64,000 bases of DNA from Muricoccus harenae. GTDB taxonomy: Bacteria > Pseudomonadota > Alphaproteobacteria > Acetobacterales > Acetobacteraceae. The DNA lies in assembly GCF_009848505.1 (NCBI RefSeq), contig NZ_WWDL01000010.1, positions 1-64,000 of the forward strand. The letters are read 5' to 3'. The position numbers were made by a program, and so were the translations under genes. Shown one piece after another: positions 1 through 8,294 of the stretch (position 1 is its first letter; each line of letters starts with the position of its first letter). The notes beneath the pieces are model-generated. The model saw only the letters and a list, made by a program, of their open reading frames with translations. It was not told the origin of the DNA and searched no databases.

Positions 1-852
1 TCCACCGGGTTCAACTCGGGTGCGTAGCGCGGCAGCGGGAGCAAGCTGATGTTCTCGGGCAGGCGCAGCCTGGGTGAGGTGTGCCAGCCAGCACCGTCGA
101 GCACCAGGACGGCGTGCGCGCCCTGGGCCACGCAGCGGCTGATCTCGGCCAGGTGGATGTTCATGGCCTCCACCTTGACCTCGGGCAGCACGACAGCGGC
201 GCCGACGGCGCGCTCGGGGCAGACCGCGCCGAAGAGCCAAGCCCAGGTATAGCGGTGGTCGCGCACGGCACGTGGGCGCGTGCCCCGCTTGGCCCAGATG
301 CGTGTCAGCGTGCCCTGTTGGCCCACACGGGCTTCGTCCATGAACCAGACCTCAAGGGGAGTGCCGGGTGCAACCGCGCCGACAACCTCCTTCACCCGAT
401 CAGCGAAGCCCCCCTAAAAGCCGCCTGCGCGGCAGGGTCGCTCTGCGGGTGCTGTGGCCGCACGGAAAGACGGCGGAAGCCCGGAACTCGCTGCTGATCC
501 GCTCCTGCAGGTCGCGGCAGCGCCAGCGCACGACGCCGTCGCGCTCCAGGTCCGGTCCTTCCTCAACCCAGCGGGCCACCACCGCCTCCTGCTCGCTCGA
601 GAGCCGTGGAGCCGGACCCGGAGCACGGCGGTTCACCAGCCCGGCAAGCCCCTCGGCGTTGTAGCGGTGCACCCAGTCACGCAGCGTCTGCCGGTCCATG
701 CCGCAGCTCTCGGCCGCCTCCTCACGCGAGACCCCCTCTAGCACCAGCGCGATCGCCAGCATCCGGCGTGCCGCATTCGCATCACGGCTCCGCGCCGCTG
801 ACTTCCGGAGTTCGGCCGCCGAAAGATCCTGCCGCGTGATCGCCAACGCCAT
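1..852 (-). pseudogene. IS630-family transposase, decayed and cut by the window edge
   Basis: Remnant of an IS630-type DDE transposase. The N-terminal part, from an ATG at 852 down to about 487, carries the family helix-turn-helix (REEAAESCGMDRQTLRDWV). From about 414 to 1 a second frame encodes the catalytic core, with the first Asp in WFMDEARVGQQG, the second in LVLDGAGWH, and the signature RYAPELNPVE holding the third acid at the window edge. Between them the frame is broken twice. At 474-486 the text passes from ISSEF straight to GFRRLSVRPQ, with about 15 usual residues missing between two CGGAA direct repeats. At the C6 run 409-414 a one-base shift is needed to pass from AAFRG to GFADRV. 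The second break could be programmed -1 frameshifting, known in this family, but the internal loss suggests a dead copy. No clear terminal inverted repeat was identified; the element probably ends near 945. Confidence 0.85.
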
Positions 853-983
853 CCCAGCCTCCCAAACCAGCCGTCAGGAGGAGCGAATCACAACCGCCGC
901 GCGGGCGGGATCACATGCGAGTCAGCGATCAAGGCGGTTGGTATAACATGGCTGCCTACGGCGCTTGAAACCGAACGCGGGGT

Positions 984-1033
984 CCGGGGTGGCCGCTGCC
1001 ACCCCGGCGGACGTCCGGAGGCAGAGCCTCCGG
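984..1033 (+). repeat. Intergenic double-hairpin repeat, copy A
   Basis: Two perfect stem-loops in tandem. SL1 pairs 984-992 (CCGGGGTGG) with 999-1007 (CCACCCCGG) across a six-base loop. SL2 pairs 1015-1022 (CCGGAGGC) with 1026-1033 (GCCTCCGG) across AGA. It sits just downstream of the sigma-factor gene stop and may act as its terminator. The flank 945-975 shares the text CTGCCTACGGCGCTT and GAAC with other copies; upstream of that the repeat is replaced by IS630 sequence, so the IS may have entered the repeat. Confidence 0.8.
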
Positions 1034-1044
1034 GGCCCACCGCC

Positions 1045-1932
1045 CTACTGCAGCCGCGCCCGGATACCCGCCAGCTTCTCCGGGTTCCGCACGATGTAGA
1101 TGCGCATGATCAGCCCATCCCGGATTTCCAGCGCCGTGGTTTGCGGCAGCCCGTCCGCTTCCAGCGTGACATAGCCCGGAAGGGTGTTGATGCGGCCGAG
1201 ATGAAGCAGCGGCACCGGGGCCGGGTGCTTGCGGGCAATGCCGGCGAAGAAGCGGCTGACCTTCCCGGCGCCGCTGATGGGGTTGAGAGCGGCGGGGCGG
1301 ATACCGCCGCCATCCGTGTGCAGCACGACATCCTGGGCGAGGAGATTGCGCAGCGTCGCCTCGTCGCCGTTGCGGGAGGCGGCGAGGAAGGCGCGGGCGA
1401 TGCGGCGCGCTTCCGGGTCCGTGACGGGTTGGCGGGGCGCGGTTTCGTTCAGGTGGTCGCGGGCGCGGGTGGCGAGCTTGCGGCAGGCGGCTTCGCTGCG
1501 GGCGAGGAGGGTGGCGATCTCGGCGAAGGGGGTTTCGAAGAGATCGTGCAGGATGAAGACGGCGCGCTCGGCCGGGGAGAGGCGTTGCAGGGTGAGCAGG
1601 AAGGCGACGGAGAGATCCTGTGCGTGCTCGTGGGCGGCCTGTTGCGGGGGGTCTTCCGAGTCCAGCACGGGTTCGGGAAGCCAGGGACCGACATAGTGCT
1701 CGCGGTGGGAGCGGGCGGATTTCAGGTGGTCCAGGCTCAGCCTTGTCGCGACCTTGAGGAGCCAGGCGCGGGGGATCTCGATCTGGCTGCGGTCGGCCGC
1801 GTTCCAGCGGAGGAAGGTGTCCTGGGCGATGTCCTCCGCGGTTGCGAAGGAGCCGGTCATGCGGTAGGCGAGCCCGATCAGCTCGGCCCGCAGGGGGGTG
1901 AAGCCGTCGGTGGGATCGGGCTCGCCTTGCAT
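1045..1932 (-). CDS. ECF41-family RNA polymerase sigma factor
   Basis: Extracytoplasmic-function sigma factor of the ECF41 (SigJ-like) type, 295 residues. Sigma region 2 is at the N-terminus (GLAYRMTGSFATAEDIAQDTF), region 4 follows near residues 110-165 (RLSPAERAVFILHDLFETPF), and a C-terminal SnoaL-like domain completes the protein. The ECF41 hallmarks are visible: WLPEPV in the linker, DGGG in the extension, and NPEKL near the end. In this group the C-terminal domain, not a membrane anti-sigma factor, tunes activity. The ATG at 1932 follows the stop of the AhpD-like gene by two bases, so the two are co-transcribed. ECF41 genes are known to sit beside carboxymuconolactone decarboxylase, oxidoreductase or epimerase genes, which fits. 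The signal it senses is unknown. Confidence 0.93.
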   Translation of the reverse strand: MQGEPDPTDGFTPLRAELIGLAYRMTGSFATAEDIAQDTFLRWNAADRSQIEIPRAWLLKVATRLSLDHLKSARSHREHYVGPWLPEPVLDSEDPPQQAAHEHAQDLSVAFLLTLQRLSPAERAVFILHDLFETPFAEIATLLARSEAACRKLATRARDHLNETAPRQPVTDPEARRIARAFLAASRNGDEATLRNLLAQDVVLHTDGGGIRPAALNPISGAGKVSRFFAGIARKHPAPVPLLHLGRINTLPGYVTLEADGLPQTTALEIRDGLIMRIYIVRNPEKLAGIRARLQ

Positions 1933-1934
1933 GG

Positions 1935-2408
1935 TCAGGCCGCCGCCGCCGCTGCTGGCGCCGGGGCCTCGCACTGGGGCAGGCTGCGGAAGCCGATGGC
2001 TAGGCGGTTCCAGGCGTTGATCGTGGCGATCAGCAGGGTGAGCTTCACGATCTCCTCCTCGGTGAACTCGGGCTTCAGGGCCTCGTAGTCCTCGTCTGGG
2101 GCATGGGTGGCGGCGACGAGGGTCAGGGCCTCAGTCCAGGCCAGGGCGGCGCGTTCGCGCGGGGTGTAGTGGGGGGCTTCGCGCCAGGCATCCAGCAGGA
2201 AGAGGCGGGCTGTGGATTCGCCCTCCTTGATGGCGTCCCGCGTGTGCATGTCGATGCAGAAAGCGCAGCCGTTGATCTGGGAGGCGCGGGTCTTCACCAG
2301 ATGGATCAGGCAGTGCTCAAGGCCGCTGGCGGCGACCGTCTTCTCCAAATTCAACATGGCCTGCAGGAGCTTGGGGGCGGTGGCGAAGTAGTTCAGGCGC
2401 GGTGTCAT
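1935..2408 (-). CDS. Carboxymuconolactone decarboxylase / AhpD-like protein
   Basis: Small all-helical AhpD-like protein of about 157 residues with the CxxC redox motif and following His in NGCAFCIDMHTRDA. The family includes alkylhydroperoxidase-type enzymes; the real substrate here is unknown. It is the first gene of a two-gene operon with the ECF41 sigma factor and is its expected target. The ATG at 2408 is preferred to the ATG at 2417 because AAGG at 2418-2421 is then about nine bases upstream; with 2417 that AAGG touches the start codon. The ECF41-type promoter at 2443-2469 lies directly upstream. Confidence 0.9.
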   Translation of the reverse strand: MTPRLNYFATAPKLLQAMLNLEKTVAASGLEHCLIHLVKTRASQINGCAFCIDMHTRDAIKEGESTARLFLLDAWREAPHYTPRERAALAWTEALTLVAATHAPDEDYEALKPEFTEEEIVKLTLLIATINAWNRLAIGFRSLPQCEAPAPAAAAAA

Positions 2409-2442
2409 GGCGACCATCCTTGCATGGGGTTGTCGGCCATAG

Positions 2443-2469
2443 GACGAGGCGGCGGCGGCGGATGTGACG
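2443..2469 (-). promoter_or_regulatory. Candidate ECF41-dependent promoter
   Basis: On the minus strand CGTCACA (2469-2463), sixteen bases, then CGTC (2446-2443). The published ECF41 target motif is TGTCACA, 16-base spacer, CGTC, so the match is 10 of 11 defined positions with exact spacing. The -10 element lies about 35 bases before the AhpD start, which predicts autoregulation of the ahpD-sigma operon. Confidence 0.75.
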
Positions 2470-2530
2470 CGGGCGCGTGATTTTTTCGCGGCGCTGACAG
2501 CGGGCGGGTGGTCGCGCTAGGCTGTGGGGG

Positions 2531-3085
2531 ATGGGTCTCGGGGGAGGCCCAAGGGGGTCTTCGATCTTGGCCGGGTTCGTGCTGCGCTTGTTGCTGCTCG
2601 CGCTGACAGGCGGGGCGCTATCCGCCTGCGGATCCACGCGGGGGCCGATCGCGGCCGGCTATGGTTATGAGGCGAGTGACGGCTACCAGTCCTGCGTGCC
2701 CTATGCGCGGGCGCGGTCGGGGATCGAGCTGCGCGGGGACGGATGGCAGTGGTGGGAGGCGGCGGCCGGGCGCTATGACCGGAACCAGCGGCCGCGGCCG
2801 GGCGCCGTGCTGGTGCTGCAGCGGACCTCCCGGCTGCGGGATGGGCATGTCGCGGTAGTGGCGCGGGTGATGGGTCCGCGCGAGATCCGGGTGGACCATG
2901 CGAACTGGGCCTCGGGCGGGCTGAAGGGCCGGGTGGCGCGGGACCAGCTGGTGGTGGATGTCTCGGCGGCGAATGACTGGTCCGCGGTGCGCGTGTGGTA
3001 CCCGCCGGCCGCGGTGGTGGGGAACACCGTGTTTCCGGCCTATGGCTTTGTCCATCCGACGCGGAGCTGGGCCTCCGCCCAGTGA
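2531..3085 (+). CDS. CHAP-domain lipoprotein (probable peptidoglycan amidase/endopeptidase)
   Basis: Protein of 184 residues with an N-terminal hydrophobic segment ending in a lipobox-like LSACG near residue 33, so probably a lipoprotein. It is followed by a CHAP (NlpC/P60-like) domain: the nucleophile Cys lies in YQSCVPYAR with the usual spacing to GDGWQWW, and the catalytic His lies in [10 protein letters not shown] after the RPGAVLVL strand. CHAP enzymes cut peptidoglycan peptides, so a role in cell-wall turnover is likely; this is family knowledge, not shown here. It is divergent from the ECF41 operon and could share its control region. The start is the ATG at 2531; no strong ribosome site precedes it. 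Confidence 0.85.
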   Translation: MGLGGGPRGSSILAGFVLRLLLLALTGGALSACGSTRGPIAAGYGYEASDGYQSCVPYARARSGIELRGDGWQWWEAAAGRYDRNQRPRPGAVLVLQRTSRLRDGHVAVVARVMGPREIRVDHANWASGGLKGRVARDQLVVDVSAANDWSAVRVWYPPAAVVGNTVFPAYGFVHPTRSWASAQ

Positions 3086-3305
3086 TGGGCCTCGAAAGAA
3101 CGGCTGCGGAATGATTCGGGAATGGATGACGGAACCGTCATCCAGCCATTGCGCCGGGACGCCGCATGGCCCATGTCCCTATCTGGATTTCCACAGGGAT
3201 GGCGTGGGCCGGTTTACCCCGGTGGGTCGCCGCCCTAGTGTTCCTCCCAGGAACGTGGCGAAGGCCACAGGCCCGCCAAACCACGCAAGGATATCGGGGC
3301 GTCAC

Positions 3306-3572
3306 ATGGGTTCGTTCAGCATCTGGCACTGGCTCGTCGTGCTGCTGGTCGTGCTGCTGCTCTTCGGCAGCGGCAAGATCAGTGGCCTGATGGGCGACCT
3401 CGCCACGGGGATCAAGTCCTTCAAGAAGAACATCAAGGAGGACGAGCCGGACGCCTCCATGGCGGAGACGACGGCGCAGCCGCCGGCCGGCAACCTGCCG
3501 TCGCCGGGTACGACGCAGTCCGTCGCGGATCCGAACCGCACCGTGGTGCGCCAGCCGCCCGGCCCGGTCTGA
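3306..3572 (+). CDS. tatA: Twin-arginine translocase subunit TatA/TatE
   Basis: 88-residue protein with one N-terminal membrane helix ([19 protein letters not shown]), the FG hinge, an amphipathic helix ([17 protein letters not shown]) and a polar tail, the full TatA layout. TatA oligomers form the protein-conducting part of the Tat system in the inner membrane. No tatB or tatC lies beside it, so the rest of the system must be elsewhere. Several proteins in this window carry twin-Arg signals (for example 6830-7828 and 21820-22713) and may be clients. A hairpin terminator follows at 3596-3626. Confidence 0.92.
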   Translation: MGSFSIWHWLVVLLVVLLLFGSGKISGLMGDLATGIKSFKKNIKEDEPDASMAETTAQPPAGNLPSPGTTQSVADPNRTVVRQPPGPV

Positions 3573-3595
3573 TCCCAGGTTTCTTGCCATGATGG

Positions 3596-3626
3596 CGCGC
3601 CGGTCCCGCAGGGGGCCGGCGCGTTT
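3596..3626 (+). terminator. Rho-independent-like terminator after tatA
   Basis: CGCGCCGG (3596-3603) pairs with CCGGCGCG (3616-3623), followed by TTTCGTTT. Eight perfect pairs with a 12-base loop. Confidence 0.6.
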
Positions 3627-3652
3627 CGTTTGTGTGATGCTTTGGGGACAGG

Positions 3653-4276
3653 ATGATGGCGGATCCCATTCCTGGCGGGGCGGTCCGGGCGATCGTCGAG
3701 GCCGGGCGCCGGATGGCGGAGCGGAACTGGGTGCCGGCGACGGCGGGGAACATCTCCGTCCGGCTGCCGGGCGGGCGGGTGGCGATCACGCGCTCGGGCT
3801 TCCACAAGGCGCATCTGACCGCCGAGGCGGTGATGGCGGTGGACCTGCAGGGCGTGCCGGAGGATCCGACGCTGCGGCCTTCGGCCGAGACGGGGCTGCA
3901 TTGCGGGGCCTATCGCGCCTTTCCGAATGCGGGGGCCGTGGTGCACGGGCATTCGGTGGCCAATACCGTGCTGTCCATGCGGGCCGGGGATTCGGTGCGG
4001 CTGGAGGGGTATGAGCTGCTGAAGGCTTTCCCAGGGCTGGCAACGCATGAGGCCTCGGTCGAGGTGCCGGTGCTGGACAACGACCAGGACATCGCCCGGC
4101 TGCAGCAGGCCGTGGAGGCGTGCTGGGCGCGCATGGCGGAACCCGCCCTTCCCGGGTATTTGATCCGCGGCCACGGTGTCTATGTATGGGGCCCTGACAT
4201 GAACGCCGCGCTGGCGCGCCTGGAGGGGCTGGAATTCATGCTGGCCTGCGAGATGGCCAGGTTGTCGTTCAACTGA
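3653..4276 (+). CDS. mtnB: Methylthioribulose-1-phosphate dehydratase
   Basis: Class II aldolase/adducin-family enzyme of 207 residues. It dehydrates 5-methylthioribulose-1-phosphate to the diketone intermediate in the methionine salvage pathway, in the cytosol. Visible features are the N-terminal ATAGNISVRL motif, the zinc-binding HGHS (VVHGHSVANT), and a later zinc His in LIRGHGVYVWG. It is first in a mtnB-mtnD-mtnC cluster: the next gene starts 20 bases downstream and the third overlaps the second. The context distinguishes it from related fuculose aldolases. The early pathway steps (MTA phosphorylase, MTR-1-P isomerase) are not in this window. Confidence 0.93.
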   Translation: MMADPIPGGAVRAIVEAGRRMAERNWVPATAGNISVRLPGGRVAITRSGFHKAHLTAEAVMAVDLQGVPEDPTLRPSAETGLHCGAYRAFPNAGAVVHGHSVANTVLSMRAGDSVRLEGYELLKAFPGLATHEASVEVPVLDNDQDIARLQQAVEACWARMAEPALPGYLIRGHGVYVWGPDMNAALARLEGLEFMLACEMARLSFN

Positions 4277-4296
4277 CCTTTGGGAGGTTCCGAGCC

Positions 4297-4836
4297 ATGA
4301 GCCGCCTTGTCGTTCATGATGCCAATACCCGCTCTGTGCTGCAGGACACGCAGGACGGTGACGAAATCGCCAAGACGCTGGCCGGGATCGGCGTGCGATT
4401 CGAGCGATGGGATGTGGCCGAGCTGCCCGCCGGGGCGGATGCCGACACGGTGCTGGCGGCATACCGGCCGCGGTTGGACGCCTTTCTAGGCGAGACCGGG
4501 GCGGGCACGGCGGATGTAATCCGGCTGACCGCCGATCATCCCCAGGCTGATGCGCTGCGAACCAAGTTCCTGGCTGAGCACCGGCATACCGAGGACGAGG
4601 TGCGCTTCTTCCATGAGGGCGCGGGGAACTTCATCCTGCATGTCGGCGACAAGGTCTATGACACGCATTGCACGAAGGGCGACCTGATCTCCGTGCCGGC
4701 GAATACCGAGCACTGGTTCGATGCGGGCAGCGTGCCGAATGTGACGGCGCTGCGGATCTTCACCGACACGACCGGCTGGACGCCGCATTACACGGGCACC
4801 GACATGTCGGAGCGCTTCCCGGCCACCACGGCGTGA
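4297..4836 (+). CDS. mtnD: Acireductone dioxygenase
   Basis: Cupin-fold metal dioxygenase of 179 residues that converts the acireductone of methionine salvage to formate and the 2-oxo acid precursor of methionine (Fe form), or to CO, formate and methylthiopropionate (Ni form). The metal ligands are in EHRHTEDEVRFF (two His and a Glu) and the later His in ANTEHWFD. A ribosome site GGGAGG precedes the ATG at 4297. The 3' end overlaps the start of mtnC in a GTGA overlap, implying translational coupling. Confidence 0.96.
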   Translation: MSRLVVHDANTRSVLQDTQDGDEIAKTLAGIGVRFERWDVAELPAGADADTVLAAYRPRLDAFLGETGAGTADVIRLTADHPQADALRTKFLAEHRHTEDEVRFFHEGAGNFILHVGDKVYDTHCTKGDLISVPANTEHWFDAGSVPNVTALRIFTDTTGWTPHYTGTDMSERFPATTA

Positions 4837-5543
4837 CCCCGCCGAAGGTTGTCGTCTGCGACATCGAGGGGACGACCAGCGCGATCGCCTTCGTGAAGGA
4901 CTCGCTGTTCCCCTTCGCGGAGCAGGCGCTGGACGGCTTCCTGCGCGCGCGGGCCGATGATCCGGCGGTGGCGGCCGTGCTGGAGGAGACGCGCGGCCTG
5001 GCGCCGGGGCTGGAGCCGGCCGAGGCGTTGCGCGGCTGGATGGCGCGGGACGAGAAGGTGACGCCGCTGAAGGCGATCCAGGGGATGGTCTGGCGGCAGG
5101 GCTTCGAGGACGGAGCGCTGCACGGGCATCTCTGGCCGGATGTGGCGCCCTGCCTGCGCGCCTGGGCAGCGGCGGGTGTGAAGCTGCGGATCTATTCCTC
5201 GGGCTCCGTGGAGGCGCAGAAGCTGCTGTTCCGGCATTCGGCGGCCGGCGACTTGACGCCGATCCTGTCCGGCTTCGACGACACGCGGACGGGGCCGAAG
5301 CGGGAGGCCGCGTCCTACCAGGCGATCGCGGCCTCGGCTGGGGTGGAGCCAGGGGCGGTGCTGTTCCTCTCCGATGTCGCGGAGGAGCTGGATGCGGCCG
5401 CCGCCGCTGGGATGCAGGTCTGCCAGCTGGTACGCGCGGCGGATGGCACGGTGGCGAGCGGCAGGCATCCGGCCTGCGCCACCTTCCCCGAGGTCGCTCG
5501 GCGCTTCGGCCTGCCGGCACCGGACGAACCGCCCCCCGGCTGA
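4833..5543 (+). CDS. mtnC: Enolase-phosphatase, acireductone synthase
   Basis: HAD-superfamily enzyme of 236 residues that enolises and then dephosphorylates 2,3-diketo-5-methylthiopentyl-1-phosphate to acireductone. Motif I is VVVCDIEGTTS with the nucleophile Asp; motif II is the Ser in RIYSSGSVEAQ; the motif III/IV acidic residues lie in VLFLSDVAEELDAA. The start is the GTG at 4833, which overlaps the mtnD stop; this start places the reading frame directly before the HAD motif as in known MtnC proteins. With mtnB and mtnD it supplies three consecutive late steps of methionine salvage. Confidence 0.94.
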   Translation: MTPPKVVVCDIEGTTSAIAFVKDSLFPFAEQALDGFLRARADDPAVAAVLEETRGLAPGLEPAEALRGWMARDEKVTPLKAIQGMVWRQGFEDGALHGHLWPDVAPCLRAWAAAGVKLRIYSSGSVEAQKLLFRHSAAGDLTPILSGFDDTRTGPKREAASYQAIAASAGVEPGAVLFLSDVAEELDAAAAAGMQVCQLVRAADGTVASGRHPACATFPEVARRFGLPAPDEPPPG

Positions 5544-5684
5544 TCGCGTTTTCGCCGGCCGACTGGCCCTGTTGTCACGCCGCCGCGCTTTCCGGGCGGG
5601 GTGCGGCGGGCCAGATTGGCGGCACCCTGGCTTTGGCAGGATTCGGGCTTGCCGCATCTCACTCCCCGTCGGGAGACTTCGACC

Positions 5685-6674
5685 ATGATGACGACCTATT
5701 CCCTCCGCGGCGACAGCTGCGCTGTGCATGGCGGGCCGGATACGGTCGAATCCATCGCGCGCGCGACCTGGATCGACCTGCTGAACCCAACGCCGGAGGA
5801 GGAGCGCGCCGTGCAGGAGGCGCTCCAGGTGGAGGTGCCGACGCGGGAGGAGATGCAGGAGATCGAAAGCTCCTCGCGGCTGTACAAGGAAGGCGAGGTG
5901 CTGTTCCTCACGGCCTCGTTCCTCTACGGCGCGGATGAGGGGGAGTTCGGGTCGACGCCCATCACCTTCGTGCTGGCGCCGACCGCGCTGGTGACGGTGC
6001 GCTATGCGACGCCCAAGGCGTTTTCCGTTTTCGCGGTGCGGGCGCAACGGCAGGCGCTGCCGATCCTGAAGACGCCGGATGGCGTGATGCTGCATCTGTT
6101 CGAGCAGATCGTGGACCGGCTGGCCGATATCCTGGAGCGGACGGCGAGTGAGATGGACCGCGCGAGCCAGTCCACCTTCCGCAATGCGCGCAACATGCAG
6201 GTGAAGGCGAACAAGCGGGACGTGGACCTGCGGCAGGCGCTGCTGGCGCTGGGGCAGGTGGGTGAGGTGACGAGCCGCGCGAGCGACACGCTGCTGGGGC
6301 TGACGCGCATCCTGACCTTCGTCGGCGCGGAGAAGGCCAACGCCGTGCGCAAGGAGAATCAGACGATGATCAAGACGCTGGTCCGGGACGTGCGCTCGCT
6401 GGTCGAATACGCGAACACGATGAACAACAAGGCGCAGTTCCTGCTGGATGCCGTGCTGGGCATCATCAGCATGGACCAGAACGGGATCATCAAGACCTTC
6501 ACCGTGGCGTCCGTCGCGCTGATGCCGCCGACGCTGGTGGCGAGCATCTACGGCATGAACTTCGAGTTCATGCCCGAGCTGAAATGGGCGCTGGGCTATC
6601 CCTGGGCGCTGCTGCTGATGGTGGTGAGCGCGGTGCTGCCTATCGTGTACTTCAAGCGGAAGGGATGGCTGTAG
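5685..6674 (+). CDS. corA: CorA-family magnesium/divalent-cation channel
   Basis: 329-residue CorA protein: an N-terminal cytosolic alpha/beta domain, a long helical stalk (about residues 130-265) and two C-terminal membrane helices. The first helix ends in the diagnostic YGMNFEFMPE, whose GMN selects hydrated Mg2+. The protein forms a pentameric channel in the inner membrane. The start is the ATG at 5685, the first of two tandem ATG codons. It is a single gene with no obvious operon partner, so its role as general Mg2+ uptake is inferred from family. Confidence 0.95.
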   Translation: MMTTYSLRGDSCAVHGGPDTVESIARATWIDLLNPTPEEERAVQEALQVEVPTREEMQEIESSSRLYKEGEVLFLTASFLYGADEGEFGSTPITFVLAPTALVTVRYATPKAFSVFAVRAQRQALPILKTPDGVMLHLFEQIVDRLADILERTASEMDRASQSTFRNARNMQVKANKRDVDLRQALLALGQVGEVTSRASDTLLGLTRILTFVGAEKANAVRKENQTMIKTLVRDVRSLVEYANTMNNKAQFLLDAVLGIISMDQNGIIKTFTVASVALMPPTLVASIYGMNFEFMPELKWALGYPWALLLMVVSAVLPIVYFKRKGWL

Positions 6675-6829
6675 CGCGGACGACCCGGTGCCCGCCCCGT
6701 CCCTGACCCCACGAAGTGTTTGGCTGGGGCACGGCGGGAAGAGGTAGGCAGGCGCCGCCTGGTCCCATCATGCTCCTTCCTGGCCGCCCGATGCCGTGAC
6801 GCATGGCGGGAGAGTGGGCCGGGAGGAAT

Positions 6830-7828
6830 ATGCCAATGAGACCGCTTTCACGCAGAAGAACGCTGTTCGGCAGCGCCTGCCTTGCCTGTGCCGGGCTGCA
6901 TGGGCTGGCGGCTTCCGCCGTGGCGCAGGAGCCGCAGCGCTGGTCGCCGCCGGCCGCCGGCGACCGCTGCCCCTCGCCGCGCTGGGGAGCGGCGGACCGG
7001 CGCGGGTCGATGAACCTGATGACGGCGGAGCGGGCCAAGCGCGCGGCCTCGCTGATCCGGACGGGCGAGATCGTGGAATGCGGGCAGACGCTGAACCAGA
7101 CCATGCCCTTCTTCGGCACGCGGCGGTTCGACGTGCATCTCAAGCGCACCTTCATGAATCCCCAGCCGAACCGGCGCGGTTCCAATGAGGAGCTGGTGGT
7201 CTCCGAGATCAGCCAGGTGGGGACGCAGCTGGATGCCTTCCCCCACCAGACCATCGGGGATGAGGCGTATAACTGCGTGAACATCCCGCGCATCTCCAGC
7301 CGCAACGGCTTCACCGAGATGGGCGTGGACACGGTGGGCACGATCTTCACGCGCGGCGTGCTGATCGATGTGGCAGGGCTCAAGGGCGTTCCAACCCTGC
7401 CCGACACCTATGAGATCACGGTCGCCGATCTGGAGGCCGCGCTGTCGCGCCAGAACGTCCGAATCGAGGAAGGCGATGCCGTGATCATCCACACGGGCTG
7501 GGGCCTGCTTTGGGGGCGGGAGAACGCACGCTTCGTCGCCTCCTGCCCCGGGATCGGCGTGGCGGCGGCGGAATGGATCCTGCGCCAGAATCCGATACTG
7601 ATGGGATCGGACAACTGGCCGGTGGAGTGTTCGCCCTCCAAGACCATGCCGGATGCGAGCCTGCCGGTGCATCAGCTGGCGCTGGTGGTTCATGGCGTGC
7701 ACCTGCTGGAGAACATGAAGCTGGATGTGCTCGCGCAGCGCGGCCAGTCCGAATTCGCCTTCGCGGTGCAACCCCTGAAGATCCAGGGCGGGACGGGCTC
7801 GACCGTCGCGCCTTCCGCGCTGTTCTAG
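6830..7828 (+). CDS. Secreted cyclase-family (PF04199-type) metallohydrolase
   Basis: About 332 residues. An N-terminal twin-Arg type signal (SRRRTLFGSACLACAG, then cleavage near AVAQE) suggests Tat export. The body matches the cyclase/kynurenine-formamidase-like fold; the metal motif usually written HxGTHxDxPxH appears as QVGTQLDAFPHQ, so the inner His is Gln. That GTQxD variant occurs in a subfamily of these proteins, so the protein may still be active. The substrate cannot be told. GGGAGGA at 6821-6827 supports the ATG at 6830 rather than the earlier ATG at 6803. A strong hairpin terminator follows at 7848-7871. Confidence 0.8.
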   Translation: MPMRPLSRRRTLFGSACLACAGLHGLAASAVAQEPQRWSPPAAGDRCPSPRWGAADRRGSMNLMTAERAKRAASLIRTGEIVECGQTLNQTMPFFGTRRFDVHLKRTFMNPQPNRRGSNEELVVSEISQVGTQLDAFPHQTIGDEAYNCVNIPRISSRNGFTEMGVDTVGTIFTRGVLIDVAGLKGVPTLPDTYEITVADLEAALSRQNVRIEEGDAVIIHTGWGLLWGRENARFVASCPGIGVAAAEWILRQNPILMGSDNWPVECSPSKTMPDASLPVHQLALVVHGVHLLENMKLDVLAQRGQSEFAFAVQPLKIQGGTGSTVAPSALF

Positions 7829-7847
7829 GCCGGGTTCTGGCGCGCCG

Positions 7848-7871
7848 GGCTGCGGGAGGATTCCCGCAGCC
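7848..7871 (+). terminator. Hairpin terminator after the cyclase-family gene
   Basis: GGCTGCGGGA (7848-7857) pairs perfectly with TCCCGCAGCC (7862-7871) across a GGAT loop. There is no U-run. Confidence 0.5.
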
Positions 7872-7962
7872 TCCGGCTGCCGGATGTTGTGTTCATCCCT
7901 TGCCGGCAACCGCTTCCACGCCGGAGGCTTGAGTTCCTTCCAGGCGGGCGAGGGAAGTGGGC

Positions 7963-8268
7963 ATGCGGTCCGGCGATGCGGCGAGGCTGGCGCGGGTGCT
8001 TGCTTTGCTTGGCTCGGAATATGCCGGGGAGAGGGCTTCGGCCGCGCTGGCGGCGCATCGCCTCGTGAAGCGCCTCGGGACCACCTGGCAGGAGGTGTTG
8101 GCGCCGAAGGCGGAGGAAGTGCCGGTCCGGAAGGAGGCGCTGGAAGCCGTGGAGTCCCGGTTGCGCCAGTCCCAGCGGGAGAATGCCGAACTCCGCCGCC
8201 AGATCACCCTGCTGAAGCGCCGGCTGGAGGCGTTGCAGCCGCGCCAGCCGGCGCAATGGGAGGACTGA
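7963..8268 (+). CDS. Small coiled-coil protein of unknown function
   Basis: 101-residue protein, not recognised beyond a general resemblance to short alphaproteobacterial proteins whose N-terminal helical part reads like LARVLALLGSEYAGERASAA and HRLVKRLGTTW. The C-terminal third (about 55-95) is a charged amphipathic helix with heptad character (ESRLRQSQRENAELRRQI), probably a coiled coil. AGGGAAG at 7951-7957 sets the ATG at 7963. It has no signal peptide or membrane segment. A DNA-binding or phage-derived origin is possible but not shown. Confidence 0.65.
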   Translation: MRSGDAARLARVLALLGSEYAGERASAALAAHRLVKRLGTTWQEVLAPKAEEVPVRKEALEAVESRLRQSQRENAELRRQITLLKRRLEALQPRQPAQWED

Positions 8269-8294
8269 GCGGGGAGGCGCGCCGGGGAAGCGGT

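Noticed and set aside
1141-2088. Long plus-strand reading frame opposite the ECF41 and AhpD genes
   Set aside because: Gly/Val/Glu-rich text with no family resemblance; it mirrors the well-supported minus-strand genes, as GC-rich DNA commonly does.
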